From positions 186,001 to 250,000 of the forward strand of contig NZ_CP116936.1 of NCBI RefSeq assembly GCF_028475105.1: a stretch of 64,000 bases of DNA, read 5' to 3'. A program made the position numbers and the translations under genes. Numbering within the stretch: position 1 is the first letter of the stretch; every line of letters begins with the position of its first letter. The notes beneath the pieces are model-generated. The model did no database searches. It was not told the origin of the DNA and worked only from the letters and a program-made list of their open reading frames with translations. This DNA comes from Micromonospora sp. LH3U1 (GTDB lineage Bacteria; Actinomycetota; Actinomycetes; Mycobacteriales; Micromonosporaceae). Positions 45,238 to 54,117 of the stretch are shown one piece after another.

Positions 45238-46038
45238 CTAGCTGGCACCGGGTGCCGCCGGGAGGGTCCCCCCTCCCGGCGGCATCGTGCCGTGGCGGCC
45301 CTCGCCCGCCGCGAACCGGGCCGCGCCGGCCACCGCGTCCGTGGCCAACGAGTTCATCCCGTACGCCAACTCGGTCGCCAACGCCTCCGGCTCGGGCCGC
45401 CCGCCGCCGGCCAGCATCGCCGCCCGGTCGTTGCGAAGGCAGGTCTGCGGGTGCCGGGCGATCGCCGCCGCCAGCTCCTCGGCCGCGGCCCGCGCCTGAC
45501 CGGGTGGGACCAACCGATTGACCAACCCCATCGCGTACGCCTCAGCCGCCGGCACCGGGCGACCGGTGAGGATCAGATCCATGGCCCGGCTCTCGCCGAT
45601 CAACCGGGGCAGCCGGACCGTGCCGCCGTCGATCAGCGGCACTCCCCAGCGGCGGCAGAACACTCCGAGTGTCGCGTCGGACTCGGCGACCCGCAGGTCG
45701 CACCAGAGCGCCAACTCGAGCCCGCCGGCCACCGCGTACCCGGAGATCGCGGCGATCACCGGTTTGCTGAGCGCCATCCGGGTCGGACCCATCGGGCCGT
45801 CCCCCTCCGGCTCGACCCGGTTGCCGCTCGGAGTGCCGATCGCCTTGAGGTCGGCGCCGGAACAGAACGTGCCACCGGCGCCCCAGAGCACGGCTACCGC
45901 CGCGTCCCGGTCGGCCTCGAAGGCTCGGAAGGCGTCCGCCAGCGCCCGAGCCGTCGGCCCGTCAACGGCGTTCCGAGCCGCCCCCCGATCCAACACGACG
46001 GTGGTAACCGCCCCGGCACGCTCCACCCGCACACCCAT
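45238..46038 (-). CDS. Enoyl-CoA hydratase/isomerase family protein
   Basis: About 266 residues, crotonase fold. DRGAARNAVDGPTARALADAF, FCSGADLKAI (oxyanion hole) and ISGYAVAGGLELALWCDLRV are present. The Glu expected in the second catalytic loop appears in CRRWGVPLIDGGTVRLPR with no Glu, so it is probably a non-hydratase crotonase or a weak one. ATG 46038 follows GGGGCGGG at a longish distance. The gene converges with the beta-helix gene and is not obviously linked to its neighbours. Confidence 0.85.
   Translation of the reverse strand: MGVRVERAGAVTTVVLDRGAARNAVDGPTARALADAFRAFEADRDAAVAVLWGAGGTFCSGADLKAIGTPSGNRVEPEGDGPMGPTRMALSKPVIAAISGYAVAGGLELALWCDLRVAESDATLGVFCRRWGVPLIDGGTVRLPRLIGESRAMDLILTGRPVPAAEAYAMGLVNRLVPPGQARAAAEELAAAIARHPQTCLRNDRAAMLAGGGRPEPEALATELAYGMNSLATDAVAGAARFAAGEGRHGTMPPGGGTLPAAPGAS
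45253..45284 (+). terminator. Hairpin after the second beta-helix gene
   Basis: TGCCGCCGGGAGGG pairs perfectly with CCCTCCCGGCGGCA, 4-nt loop. It lies within the last codons of the converging crotonase gene, whose stop is 1 bp from this gene's stop. Confidence 0.6.
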
Positions 46039-46080
46039 CAACTCAGCATGCCCGCCCCGCACCACACCCACAATCCCCGT

Positions 46081-46149
46081 CGATCTTGCGCTTCTGGTCG
46101 CCGTTACGCCGGTCTTGCCCGAATCGTCAGGGCAGTAACTGCAAGATCG
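46081..46149. repeat. 69-bp palindromic intergenic repeat, copy A
   Basis: CGATCTTGC at the left mirrors GCAAGATCG at the right. The 69-bp length and the left-hand half (CTTCTGGTCGCCG) match the reverse complement of the element at 58754-58822. It fills the space between the crotonase gene and the Rieske gene. Confidence 0.65.
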
Positions 46150-46213
46150 CGGTCGGTGAGAGTTTGTCGCTCCCGACCGGTTTGCGACCCCGATCACCGG
46201 GAAGTCGGTACTC

Positions 46214-47068
46214 GTGCGAGCGCTTCTGACGAAAATTGAGCAGGCATCCGGGCTGGACCGGGCAGGTGACCGGTTGCAGCGGGTCGTCCTTGGCACGCTG
46301 CGTCCGCGGCGGCTGCGAGACCTGCTGCACGGGGTGACCATCGGGCATCCTCTGCATCCGGCGATGGTGCAGGTGCCGGTCGGCGCGTGGATCAGCGCCG
46401 CGGTGCTGGACCTGATGCCCGGGCAACGCCGGCCCGCCACCATGCTGGTCGGCCTGGGCACCGTCAGCGCGCTGCCGGCGGCGGTCGCCGGGCTGAACGA
46501 CTGGGCGGCACTCGCCCGGGACCAGCGCCGGGTCGGCCTGGTGCACGCCGCGGCCAACACCGTCGGCGTGACGCTCTACGCCGGCTCGTTGGCCGCGCGG
46601 CTGTCCGGCCGACACGGCGTCGGTCGCGCCCTCGGCTTTCTCGGGCTCTCCACCGTGAGCCTCGGGGCGTACATCGGGGGTCACCTCGCGTACAAGCAGG
46701 GGGCGCAGGTCAACCAGAGCATCTCCGAGTTGCATCGGATGACCGACGGCTGGCACTCGCTCATCGACATGGCGACGTTGCCGCAGCGCACCCTGATCAC
46801 CCGAGAGGTGGACGACGACATCTCGGTGATCCTCTACCGGCACGGTGACGAGGTGACCGTGATGTTGGAGCGCTGCCCACACCAGAGCGGGCCGCTCGGC
46901 GAGGGCGAAGTGCAGGAGATCGACGGCCACGCCTGCGTGGTCTGCCCTTGGCACGGCAGCGCGTTCCGGCTCAACGGCGGCGAGGTCGTGCAGGGGCCGT
47001 CCGGCAACGACCAACAGATCCTGCCGACCCGGATCCAGAACGGCGTGCTCCAGACCCGCCTGCCCTGA
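46214..47068 (+). CDS. DUF2231 membrane domain fused to a Rieske [2Fe-2S] domain
   Basis: About 284 residues from GTG 46214. The first 170 residues are a DUF2231-type membrane region (HPLHPAMVQVPVGAWISAAVLDLMPG, with further hydrophobic segments at VSALPAAVAGL, AANTVGVTLYAGSLAA and LGLSTVSLGAYIGGHLA). The last 90 residues are a Rieske domain with CPHQ and CPWHG, the two cysteines and two histidines that bind the cluster. It is probably a membrane electron-transfer protein with the Rieske domain on one face; partner unknown. Confidence 0.88.
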   Translation: MRALLTKIEQASGLDRAGDRLQRVVLGTLRPRRLRDLLHGVTIGHPLHPAMVQVPVGAWISAAVLDLMPGQRRPATMLVGLGTVSALPAAVAGLNDWAALARDQRRVGLVHAAANTVGVTLYAGSLAARLSGRHGVGRALGFLGLSTVSLGAYIGGHLAYKQGAQVNQSISELHRMTDGWHSLIDMATLPQRTLITREVDDDISVILYRHGDEVTVMLERCPHQSGPLGEGEVQEIDGHACVVCPWHGSAFRLNGGEVVQGPSGNDQQILPTRIQNGVLQTRLP

Positions 47069-47173
47069 CCGCCTGCCCTGCGCGTCTGCCCGACGCCGAT
47101 GCTCCGCGCCCCCGAGCCGTCGTCGACGGCGGCTTCCCGCTCGCCTGACCCCCGCTCGCGCCGGGCGTTCAGA

Positions 47174-48580
47174 TCAGCTGCGTCGGTGGCGGCCGACCGG
47201 CGGTCCGTCCGGTACGGAGTCCAGGCCGTGCCCGCCGGCGAACAGCCCGCCGCCGGGAGGTGTCATCCCACTGCCGTTCGGTGCGGTACCGCCGTCGCGG
47301 GGTGTCATCCCACTGCCGTTCGGTGCCGCGCCGTCGTTGCGCGTTGCTGGCGCTTCGATGGCGGCGGCCGCCCGGCTGGCGGCCCACGCGGCACCGCTTC
47401 CAGCCGTCCCACCACTGGTCCGCCGTGTGGCACTGCTGGTTCGGCCCGTGCCGTCAGCACCCCGGCTCGTACTCCCGCCGGTGTTCCGGCCCGCGCCGCC
47501 CCGGGGCGCGCGGGAGGACGTGGCCAACCGGGGAGCCGCCCCGGCGGTGGCGGGACGGCGGCGCAGCCCCAGTACTGCACCGATCTGGGCGCCGACGATG
47601 CTCGCCACGGCCAGTACGGCGGAGACCGCCAGCGGTCGGTTCACCCGGTCGGTCGTGCCGGCTCGGGCTGCGCCGACGGTCATCGCGGGTGGTTGGCCTG
47701 CTGACTCCGTACCGCTGGTTGGTGCCGGAGCCACCCGCTCCGGTGCGATCCGCTCGGGCTCCGGCCGGGGCGCAGGCGGTTTTGGCGCTGCGGGCCGGTC
47801 GACCAGCCGGCCGGTGGCGTGCTGCCGGGAACCCTGGTCGGCGGCCTCCGTGGGCAGCCGGAGCAGTTGGCCGGGGCGGATCCGGTCCGGGTCGTCGAGC
47901 TTGTTCAGCTTGGCGAGCTCTCGGTAGTCGCCGAACTCGTCCAGGTAACGTTCGGCCACCTCACCGAGGTAGTCGCCCCGTGCTACCCGGTATACCGGCG
48001 CAGCTTCGCCGTCCGCTGCGGAGCCGCCGGGAGCGGCGAGCCCGGTCCCGGCCAGGCCGAGTAACCCGGTCCGGGTCAGCGGGGCCGCCGTGTCGGGTGT
48101 CGCGCCCGCGCGGGTCGACGCGGCCAGGGTGGCGACGGCCGGTGCGTCCGGACTCGCGTACGCCGGGGCGCCGTAGACCGCCGCGGCGCTGGCGGCGGCC
48201 GGGCTGGCGGCGAGGATCAGCGCGACCGAGCCGACCAACGCGGCGGCGGCCTTCTGCTGGCGGCCCATCCCGGGCAGCTTCGGCGCGGGTCGGCGCAGGG
48301 TCTGTGCCCCCAACTCGACGAGGACGGAGAAGGCGAACGTGGCCCAGCCGAACCAGCCGGCGACAGCCAGTGCCCGCAGGAAGAGCTGACCGTCGTCCCG
48401 GCTGGTCAGCGCGGTGCTCACCTCGCTGATCGTGGGCAGGTGATCAGGCAGGGGGTTGCCAGCGAAGGCGAGCAGCGCGATCGGTGCGCCGGCCAGCAGC
48501 GCACACAGCACGGCCAGCGCGCCAATGCCGGTGAAGATCCGTCCGGTCCGCCGTACGACGGACCCACCCGATGCGGGCAT
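47174..48580 (-). CDS. LysM-domain membrane protein of the tad locus
   Basis: About 468 residues from ATG 48580 (AGGAAGGAAGG upstream). Hydrophobic segments lie near residues 15-40 and 70-90, and a third near 115-135. A LysM domain (YRVARGDYLGEVAERYLDEFGDYRELAKLNKLDD) follows a Pro/Ala linker. Another hydrophobic segment (LAVSAVLAVASIVGAQIGAVLGL) precedes a long Gly/Ser/Thr/Arg-rich tail. In other actinomycetes a similar protein in the tad region carries a further BTAD regulatory domain; none is seen here. It may tether the pilus apparatus to peptidoglycan. It ends 15 bp before the TadE-like gene. Confidence 0.75.
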   Translation of the reverse strand: MPASGGSVVRRTGRIFTGIGALAVLCALLAGAPIALLAFAGNPLPDHLPTISEVSTALTSRDDGQLFLRALAVAGWFGWATFAFSVLVELGAQTLRRPAPKLPGMGRQQKAAAALVGSVALILAASPAAASAAAVYGAPAYASPDAPAVATLAASTRAGATPDTAAPLTRTGLLGLAGTGLAAPGGSAADGEAAPVYRVARGDYLGEVAERYLDEFGDYRELAKLNKLDDPDRIRPGQLLRLPTEAADQGSRQHATGRLVDRPAAPKPPAPRPEPERIAPERVAPAPTSGTESAGQPPAMTVGAARAGTTDRVNRPLAVSAVLAVASIVGAQIGAVLGLRRRPATAGAAPRLATSSRAPRGGAGRNTGGSTSRGADGTGRTSSATRRTSGGTAGSGAAWAASRAAAAIEAPATRNDGAAPNGSGMTPRDGGTAPNGSGMTPPGGGLFAGGHGLDSVPDGPPVGRHRRS

Positions 48581-48594
48581 GGCTGCCTTCCTTC

Positions 48595-49056
48595 CTACGG
48601 TCCTGCGGTGATGGCTCGCGCGGTCGCCTCGCCGGTGACGGTGACCGTGTCCTTGAAGCCGAACAGCCCGAGCATCGAGCGGCGGTAGGTGATCGTGACG
48701 GTTACCCGGATCAGGGCCTCCCCGCCGACCTGCGGGAAGCTCACGGTGTGGCCGGCGGTGCCGGCCGCGGTCAGGTAGTTGGCCACCGCCACGATGGCTT
48801 CCGGCTGGTCGATCCGCTTCGGCCCGCCCTCGATCGCGGTGGCCCGGTCGATGGCCTGACCGCCGGCACGGGCTGCCTCGGCGGCCAGGTTCTCGGCACG
48901 TTGCAGGCTGCGTAGCTGCCCGGCGCCATCGAAGGAGAGGCCCACGATGGCGAGTACGCCGACCATCGTCACGGCCAGGAAGATGCTCACCCGGCCGTGC
49001 TCGCCGTGTGGGTCCGCCCGGCCCCACTTTCCTGACCCGCCGAGAAGCCCGGTCAT
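48595..49056 (-). CDS. TadE/TadG-like pilus assembly protein
   Basis: About 153 residues. One hydrophobic helix (VSIFLAVTMVGVLAIVGLSFDGAG) follows a charged HGEHGR segment, the pseudopilin-like N-terminus typical of TadG, and the rest is a soluble extracellular domain with the conserved RSLQRAENLAAEAARAGGQAID helix. ATG 49056 was chosen; a TTG at 49083 overlaps the divergent HIT start. It is separated from the other tad genes by the HIT gene but points the same way. Confidence 0.8.
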   Translation of the reverse strand: MTGLLGGSGKWGRADPHGEHGRVSIFLAVTMVGVLAIVGLSFDGAGQLRSLQRAENLAAEAARAGGQAIDRATAIEGGPKRIDQPEAIVAVANYLTAAGTAGHTVSFPQVGGEALIRVTVTITYRRSMLGLFGFKDTVTVTGEATARAITAGP

Positions 49057-49070
49057 CGGAGACCACGCAT

Positions 49071-49076
49071 TAGTGT
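49071..49076 (+). promoter_or_regulatory. Putative -10 box (TAGTGT) of the HIT gene
   Basis: TAGTGT ends 6 nt before ATG 49083, with no Shine-Dalgarno sequence, so a leaderless transcript is likely. Confidence 0.45.
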
Positions 49077-49082
49077 TCGACA

Positions 49083-49535
49083 ATGGACTGTTTCACCTGC
49101 CGCAACAACGAGCGGATCGGCTCGCTGCCGCCACGTGAGCTCGTCGCAGCCGACGACCACTGGCGGATCGCCCACGCCTTCGACTCGGCCCTGCCCGGTT
49201 GGCTGATCCTCGTCCCGCGCCGGCATGTGACCGCGATCGCCGACCTGACCGACGCCGAAGCGGCGAGCCTCGGCACCTGGCAGGTCCGGCTCTCCCGGGC
49301 GCTGGGTGCCGTGACCGGATGTTCGAAGACCTACCTGGTGCAGTTCGCCGAGAAGGAGGGCTTCGCCCACGTGCACTTCCACGTGGTGCCACGAATGCCC
49401 GAGCTCCCCGAGGACCGCCGCGGCCCTCGCGTCTTCGCCTATCTGGGCGTTCCGCAGGACGAGCGTGTCGATGAGCAGCAGCGGGACGACATTGCGGTGG
49501 CGCTGCGCGGACAGCTTGACCACGTCGTCGGATAG
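49083..49535 (+). CDS. HIT family hydrolase
   Basis: About 150 residues. The histidine triad is HVHFHVV, with DCFTCRNNE (zinc-type cysteines) at the start and PGWLILVPRRHV before it. Such enzymes cleave nucleoside phosphates or phosphoramidates. It is transcribed opposite to all tad genes and splits that block, so it is probably a later insertion or a separate gene rather than a pilus component. Confidence 0.9.
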   Translation: MDCFTCRNNERIGSLPPRELVAADDHWRIAHAFDSALPGWLILVPRRHVTAIADLTDAEAASLGTWQVRLSRALGAVTGCSKTYLVQFAEKEGFAHVHFHVVPRMPELPEDRRGPRVFAYLGVPQDERVDEQQRDDIAVALRGQLDHVVG

Positions 49536-49597
49536 GGCCGGGTTTTCGCCGTGATCACCGCGCCTGGTGCGGCACGAGAGCCTGGTCCGTACGCGCA

Positions 49598-50122
49598 TCA
49601 CGCGCCACCCGCGCTCGTGTCCGCCGCGGAACCGGTGCCCGCCGTCCCGGACCTGAGCGCTCTGCTCCGGTAGCGGTCCAGCGGCGACGTGAACTCCGCC
49701 GTGATCCGCTTGTCGGTCGGCATTCCGGGCAGGACGTCGAGCGAGATGTCCTTGAAGGACACCAGGCAACTGATCCCCACGGTCACCGTGGCATCCACGC
49801 CGACCGCGCTGTTGAAGGCGGCGTCGAAGCTGGTGGGCTTGCCGGCCACCGAGCCGGTGAACGTCGGGCTCAGGTCGTTGGTGCAGGCCAAGCCGTGCCA
49901 GTCCAGTTGCTTCTGGGCGGCCTGCAACGCCTCGGCGCGGGCGGTGCCGGAGTTCCGCGAAATCGAGGCGGCGCGGGCGGCGTCGTGCGCGGCCGCGTCG
50001 ATCGCCTCCGCCGCGACCGCGCTGCGCCCGACCACGCCGGCCAGCACCATCAGCGCGATGAACGCGGGCGCGAGCACCGCCACCTCGATGGAGACCGAGC
50101 CCCGCTCGGCGGTGCGGGTCAT
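49598..50122 (-). CDS. TadE-like pilus assembly protein
   Basis: About 174 residues. It begins RGSVSIEVAVLAPAFIALMVLAGVVG, a short charged start then a hydrophobic helix with a conserved Glu, the TadE pattern of prepilin-peptidase substrates. The soluble part has two Cys (GLACTND and GISCLVSF). It overlaps the preceding TadE gene by 4 bp (ATGA). Confidence 0.82.
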   Translation of the reverse strand: MTRTAERGSVSIEVAVLAPAFIALMVLAGVVGRSAVAAEAIDAAAHDAARAASISRNSGTARAEALQAAQKQLDWHGLACTNDLSPTFTGSVAGKPTSFDAAFNSAVGVDATVTVGISCLVSFKDISLDVLPGMPTDKRITAEFTSPLDRYRSRALRSGTAGTGSAADTSAGGA

Positions 50123-50562
50123 GGCTGGGTCACCCTTTCCACCGTCCCGTGGGCGGTTTGTTGCACCGCGAAGTCCACGCCCGGCACCACCGACAGGGAC
50201 CGGCCGCTCACCGTGCAGGTCACGTCGGTTGCGGTGGTCACGCAGGTCGGGCCGGTCTTCTCCCAGCCGACCAGCCAGCCGCCGGCGGCCCGGAGGAAGC
50301 GGGTGGCGCTGTCCACCCCGGCACCGCCTCCGGCCTGGTACGGCCGCTGGGCGTTGACGCCGCTCTGCGCGGCGTTCAACGCCGTGGAGCGGGCGAGGAA
50401 GACGGCCGCGACCTGGATCGACGCGAAGAGCAGCACCAGGATCAGCGGCATCATCACGGCCAGCTCCACCGGGTTGGCACCCCGCTCCCGGTTGCCGGCC
50501 GCGAGGTGGCGCCGGGCGGCGGTGACCGCCCGGTGCCACCTCGGGAACGCGGCTCGGCGCAT
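50119..50562 (-). CDS. TadE-like pilus assembly protein
   Basis: About 147 residues. NPVELAVMMPLILVLLFASIQVAAVFLAR is the TadE-type N-terminal helix with Glu at position 5 of the mature form. CVTTATDVTC is a possible disulfide pair. ATG 50562 lies 6 bp after the pilin-like gene stop, and the end overlaps the next TadE. Confidence 0.83.
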   Translation of the reverse strand: MRRAAFPRWHRAVTAARRHLAAGNRERGANPVELAVMMPLILVLLFASIQVAAVFLARSTALNAAQSGVNAQRPYQAGGGAGVDSATRFLRAAGGWLVGWEKTGPTCVTTATDVTCTVSGRSLSVVPGVDFAVQQTAHGTVERVTQP

Positions 50563-50567
50563 GCCGG

Positions 50568-50771
50568 TTACTGCGGGTTCTTGTTGTTCGGGATGGCGTT
50601 CATCCAGTTGTTGGCCTTGGCCAGGGCCAGGCCGGTGACGACCGTCGCAATGAACACCAGACCGAAGATGATCACCGCAGTGGGTACCGGGCTGTCACCG
50701 CGCTCACCGTCGCGGCGCAGCTCGGCCAGGCGCGTCGTCAGCGCGACGTGCAGATAGCTGAGGATGGACAT
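50568..50771 (-). CDS. Pilin-like small peptide (candidate Flp subunit)
   Basis: 67 residues: a basic/acidic segment (RLAELRRDGERGDSPVP), then one hydrophobic helix (TAVIIFGLVFIATVVTGLAL) and a short NNWMN tail. Its size and helix fit Flp pilins, and the position before the TadE genes fits too. The exact Flp processing signature (G/XXXXEY) is not clear; RGDSPVP would be the cleavage zone. Confidence 0.6.
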   Translation of the reverse strand: MSILSYLHVALTTRLAELRRDGERGDSPVPTAVIIFGLVFIATVVTGLALAKANNWMNAIPNNKNPQ

Positions 50772-50795
50772 GGCGTTCTCCTTCAGGGGATGGGG

Positions 50796-51674
50796 TCAGA
50801 CACGGGCGATGAACGGATAGACGACGAAGCCGAGCAGCACGAAGACGAGCAGTGCGCCCGGAATGTCGAGTTTGCTGGTCACTCCCTCGGCGCGAGCGAG
50901 GTTGTCGGTGCGGATCTGGTCGCGTAGCGAGTCGGCCCGGCTGCGCAGGGTCTCGTGCACCTGCGCCCCCTCGCTGCCGGAGGAACGCATGATCGCGCCG
51001 ACGTCGCCCAGCTCCGGAATGCCGATCTTGTCCGCCAGGTCGCGCAGCTCGTCCCAGGGCGCGTGCATCTGCATCTGGGCGATCCGCAGCGACTCCTGGA
51101 GCCGGTCGAAAACCCAGCCGTCGCAGACCGCCGCGGCGCGCTCCAGCGACTGCACCGGCCCGTGCGCGGCGGAGAGCTGCAACGCCACCAGGTCGAGGTA
51201 GGTGCAGACGGCCTGGCGGAACTCGTCCCGGGCGGAGGCGGCCTTGGTCAGCACGGCCCGGTGTGCCAGCAACCCGCCCAGCAGTGCCAGGCCGAGGCTG
51301 CCGAGCACCGGTACGGCGAGCGGGAACGAGACGCCGAGCACCAACAGCGCCACCCCGAGCATGGTCGGAGTGGCGAGCCCGATCAGCGCCGAGAGAAGCA
51401 CCGACAGCGCGTACTGCTCGGGGGTCTGGCCGATCAGGGCGAGCTGCCGGTGCGGCGGACGCAGCCAGCGGGACATCCCGGTCAGCCAGTCCAGCCGTCG
51501 GGAAGTCGGTGCGGCGACCCGGCCGGTGCCCGCCGGCTGGTGCAGCCGGCGCAGCGCCGGCCCGAGCGCGGGAGTCGCCGGCACCAGCTCCCGGATCACC
51601 AGGAACACGCCGAACCCGATCCCGGCACCACCACAGACCGCGATGGCCAACTGCCAGTTCACGATCAAGCTCAC
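50796..51674 (-). CDS. tadC: Type II secretion F-domain protein TadC
   Basis: About 292 residues, GTG 51674 overlapping the TadB stop (GTGA). There are hydrophobic segments at the start, near 85-140 and at the end (GALLVFVLLGFVVYPFIARV), with the T2SSF helical core (RDEFRQAVCTYLDLVALQLSAAHGPVQSLERAA). It forms the inner-membrane platform with TadB. Confidence 0.88.
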   Translation of the reverse strand: MSLIVNWQLAIAVCGGAGIGFGVFLVIRELVPATPALGPALRRLHQPAGTGRVAAPTSRRLDWLTGMSRWLRPPHRQLALIGQTPEQYALSVLLSALIGLATPTMLGVALLVLGVSFPLAVPVLGSLGLALLGGLLAHRAVLTKAASARDEFRQAVCTYLDLVALQLSAAHGPVQSLERAAAVCDGWVFDRLQESLRIAQMQMHAPWDELRDLADKIGIPELGDVGAIMRSSGSEGAQVHETLRSRADSLRDQIRTDNLARAEGVTSKLDIPGALLVFVLLGFVVYPFIARV

Positions 51675-52570
51675 GCGATCACCTCGCTGGGGTCGGGCGC
51701 CGGCAGGAACCGGGCCGGCCTCTGCGGCTGGCTCATCGACCGCACCCAGGCCAACAGGCCGATGAAGGCGGCGCCGAGGGCGGCCATCACCGCCTGACCC
51801 ACCGGCGTGCCGTACGGCTTGATGTACTCGGTGTTGATCAGCCCGTACGCCAGGGTCGCCAGGGTCATCCCGGTGAGGAAGCGGACCGCGAACCGGGGTT
51901 GGGTGCGCTTGGCCTCGATCTCCCGGCGGGTGGCCACCTCCGCGGACGCCGCGCCGGCGATCGAGCCGAGCACGTCACCCAGCCGTTCACCCCGGTCCGA
52001 GAGGTGCAGGATCAGCGCCGCGACCACCTGGTCGCAGACCGGGTCACCGATCTCGTCGGCGAAGGCCAACAGCGCCGAGCGGGCCATCCAGCCGGCCTGC
52101 AGACGGGCGGCGAGCAGCCGCACCTCGTCCTCGATGCCGGGTGGCACGCTGCCGAGCGTGCCAATGATCGACTGTTGGAGGCCCTGCCCGGTGCCAGAGA
52201 CGTCCTTGAGCCGACGGGTCCACTCGCCGACCGCCTCGATCCGGGCGATCGCCCGCTGCTCGGCCTTGCCCACCCCGAACAACCACGGGGTGCCGGGCAC
52301 CGCCACCGCCACCAGCAGGCCCACCACCGGCAGCCCCGTCAGCAGGAATGCCAACGCGCCAGCGACCAGCGCGGCGACCAGCAGCACCTGGTGGGCCCGC
52401 TGCTCGGCAGGGGTGCCGGATCCGCTCCACAGTCGACCAAGGCCCGGCCCGCCACCCGGGCGTGGCCCGGGCGGCCGGCGGGTGCCGACCAGAGCGACCA
52501 CGGCCAGCAGCAGCCCGGCCACACAGGCTGCCCCGGAGACCACCGCGATCAACTCCAGGCTGCCCGGCAT
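51671..52570 (-). CDS. tadB: Type II secretion F-domain protein TadB
   Basis: About 299 residues. It has an N-terminal membrane helix, a second hydrophobic pair (VLLVAALVAGALAFLL, VVGLLVAVAVPG), then the cytoplasmic F-domain (GEWTRRLKDVSGTGQGLQQSII) and a C-terminal hydrophobic segment. It abuts tadA with a 1-nt overlap (TGATG). Confidence 0.88.
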   Translation of the reverse strand: MPGSLELIAVVSGAACVAGLLLAVVALVGTRRPPGPRPGGGPGLGRLWSGSGTPAEQRAHQVLLVAALVAGALAFLLTGLPVVGLLVAVAVPGTPWLFGVGKAEQRAIARIEAVGEWTRRLKDVSGTGQGLQQSIIGTLGSVPPGIEDEVRLLAARLQAGWMARSALLAFADEIGDPVCDQVVAALILHLSDRGERLGDVLGSIAGAASAEVATRREIEAKRTQPRFAVRFLTGMTLATLAYGLINTEYIKPYGTPVGQAVMAALGAAFIGLLAWVRSMSQPQRPARFLPAPDPSEVIA

Positions 52571-54117
52571 CAGGTCACCCGCCGAGCCAGTCGGGTTTGC
52601 CGGGGACGTCGCCAGGCACCGGCACCGGCCTCGATCCAGCGGGTCAGTAGCCGCGCGTCGTAACCCACCCGCAGCAGCTGGTCGCGGACCCGCTCCGGCA
52701 GGTGCCGGGGAACCGCACGACCGTCCGGGCCGGGCCCGAAGACCGTGGTGGTGGTGATCCGACCAGCTTCGCCGGCCCCGATCACCTCTTCCACATGCGA
52801 GACGAAACGGTGTTTACGCCCGCCGATCGCGGTCTCGTCCTCGACGGTGACGTAGACGATCAGGTCGAGGGCGTTGCCGGCCATCCGGCGGGCCTGGTCG
52901 ACGGTCATCTCGCGGCCGTGTGCCAGCGCCAACTCGACGATCCGTTCACCCACCCCGGCAGATGTGCGGGCGTGGATGGTGCACATCGAGCCTCGGCTGG
53001 TGGTCATCGCCTGGAGCATCGGCACGATCTCCCGGGACCGCACCTCTCCCACGATGATCCGCAGTACGCCCATCCGCAGCGACAGCGGGATCAGGTCGGC
53101 GATGGTCACCTCGCCCGCCGGTCGGCCGTCGAAGCCGCGCTCGCCGTGCCCCTCCCGTGCCTCGAAGCTCATCACCGCCCGGTGCCGCTCCCGGCGGCGG
53201 GCCGGTAGCAGCTCCCGGCTCTCCTCCAGCAACACGTACGGCTCGTCCGGCGGGATCTCGTTCATCAGCGCGCGGATGATCGTGGTCTTTCCGGCACCGG
53301 CCAGCCCGGCGACCATGATGTTCAGGCCGGCGCGCATCGCCGCGCGAAGGAAGTCGCGCAGCAGTGGGTCGATCATCTCGTCCAGGTCGCCCCGGCTGCC
53401 CGCAACGTCGTCGAGGCTCACGTCCAGGGTGTTGTGCTTGCGGATCACCGCGTACGGGCGGTGGCTGACCAGGAACACCGCGGCCAGCCGGCTGCCGTCG
53501 GGCAGTTGCAGGTCGAGGGTGGGCTTCACGGTGGACAGGGACCGCTCGGTCGCCCCGGCCCGGCGGGCCGCCGCCTGGAGGATCTCCACCAACTCGGCGT
53601 CGCTGTCGGCGATCGGCTCGGCCCAGTCCACCCCACCGCCGTGCCGGGTGATGCGTACCTGGTCGCAGCCGAGGATGTGCACCTCCTCGATGGTGTCGTC
53701 GACCAGCAGGGTTTGTAGCCGGCCGAGCCCGACCAGCTCGGCGGTCACCTGGTCGAGCAGCAGGCGTTCGTCACCGGCGGCCATCGGCGTGCCGGCCCGG
53801 CGAACCGCGTCCGCGTACTCGGCGACCACCGTGACGGCGAGCCGGGCCCGCTCGGTGTCCTCCTCGTCGACGGTGAACTCCCGGCCGCGCTGCCACAGGG
53901 TGAGCCGCTCGGTGAGTTCCCGGCGTAGCTCCCGGACCACCTGGAAGTCCATCCGGGGCCGGGGTGCCGACTCCGGCGGCGGTGTGGCCGCGGGCAACGA
54001 CTGTGGCATCGGCACCGACTGGTGGTGTCGGCCGTTCGGCACGGCCAGTGGCGGCGCGGTGGAGGTGACACCCGGCGGCTGTTGGCGCGGGTCGGCGGAG
54101 ACCGGCTCAAACCGCAT
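52570..54117 (-). CDS. tadA: Tad pilus assembly ATPase (TadA/CpaF family)
   Basis: About 515 residues. The secretion ATPase domain has Walker A GLAGAGKTTI (around residue 270), the Asp box VLLEESRELLP and Walker B IIVGEVRSREIVPMLQAM with downstream CTIHARTSAG. It hexamerises at the membrane and drives pilus assembly or secretion. The N-terminal 60 residues are Pro-rich. It overlaps the ParA-like gene by 11 bp. Confidence 0.94.
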   Translation of the reverse strand: MRFEPVSADPRQQPPGVTSTAPPLAVPNGRHHQSVPMPQSLPAATPPPESAPRPRMDFQVVRELRRELTERLTLWQRGREFTVDEEDTERARLAVTVVAEYADAVRRAGTPMAAGDERLLLDQVTAELVGLGRLQTLLVDDTIEEVHILGCDQVRITRHGGGVDWAEPIADSDAELVEILQAAARRAGATERSLSTVKPTLDLQLPDGSRLAAVFLVSHRPYAVIRKHNTLDVSLDDVAGSRGDLDEMIDPLLRDFLRAAMRAGLNIMVAGLAGAGKTTIIRALMNEIPPDEPYVLLEESRELLPARRRERHRAVMSFEAREGHGERGFDGRPAGEVTIADLIPLSLRMGVLRIIVGEVRSREIVPMLQAMTTSRGSMCTIHARTSAGVGERIVELALAHGREMTVDQARRMAGNALDLIVYVTVEDETAIGGRKHRFVSHVEEVIGAGEAGRITTTTVFGPGPDGRAVPRHLPERVRDQLLRVGYDARLLTRWIEAGAGAWRRPRQTRLARRVT

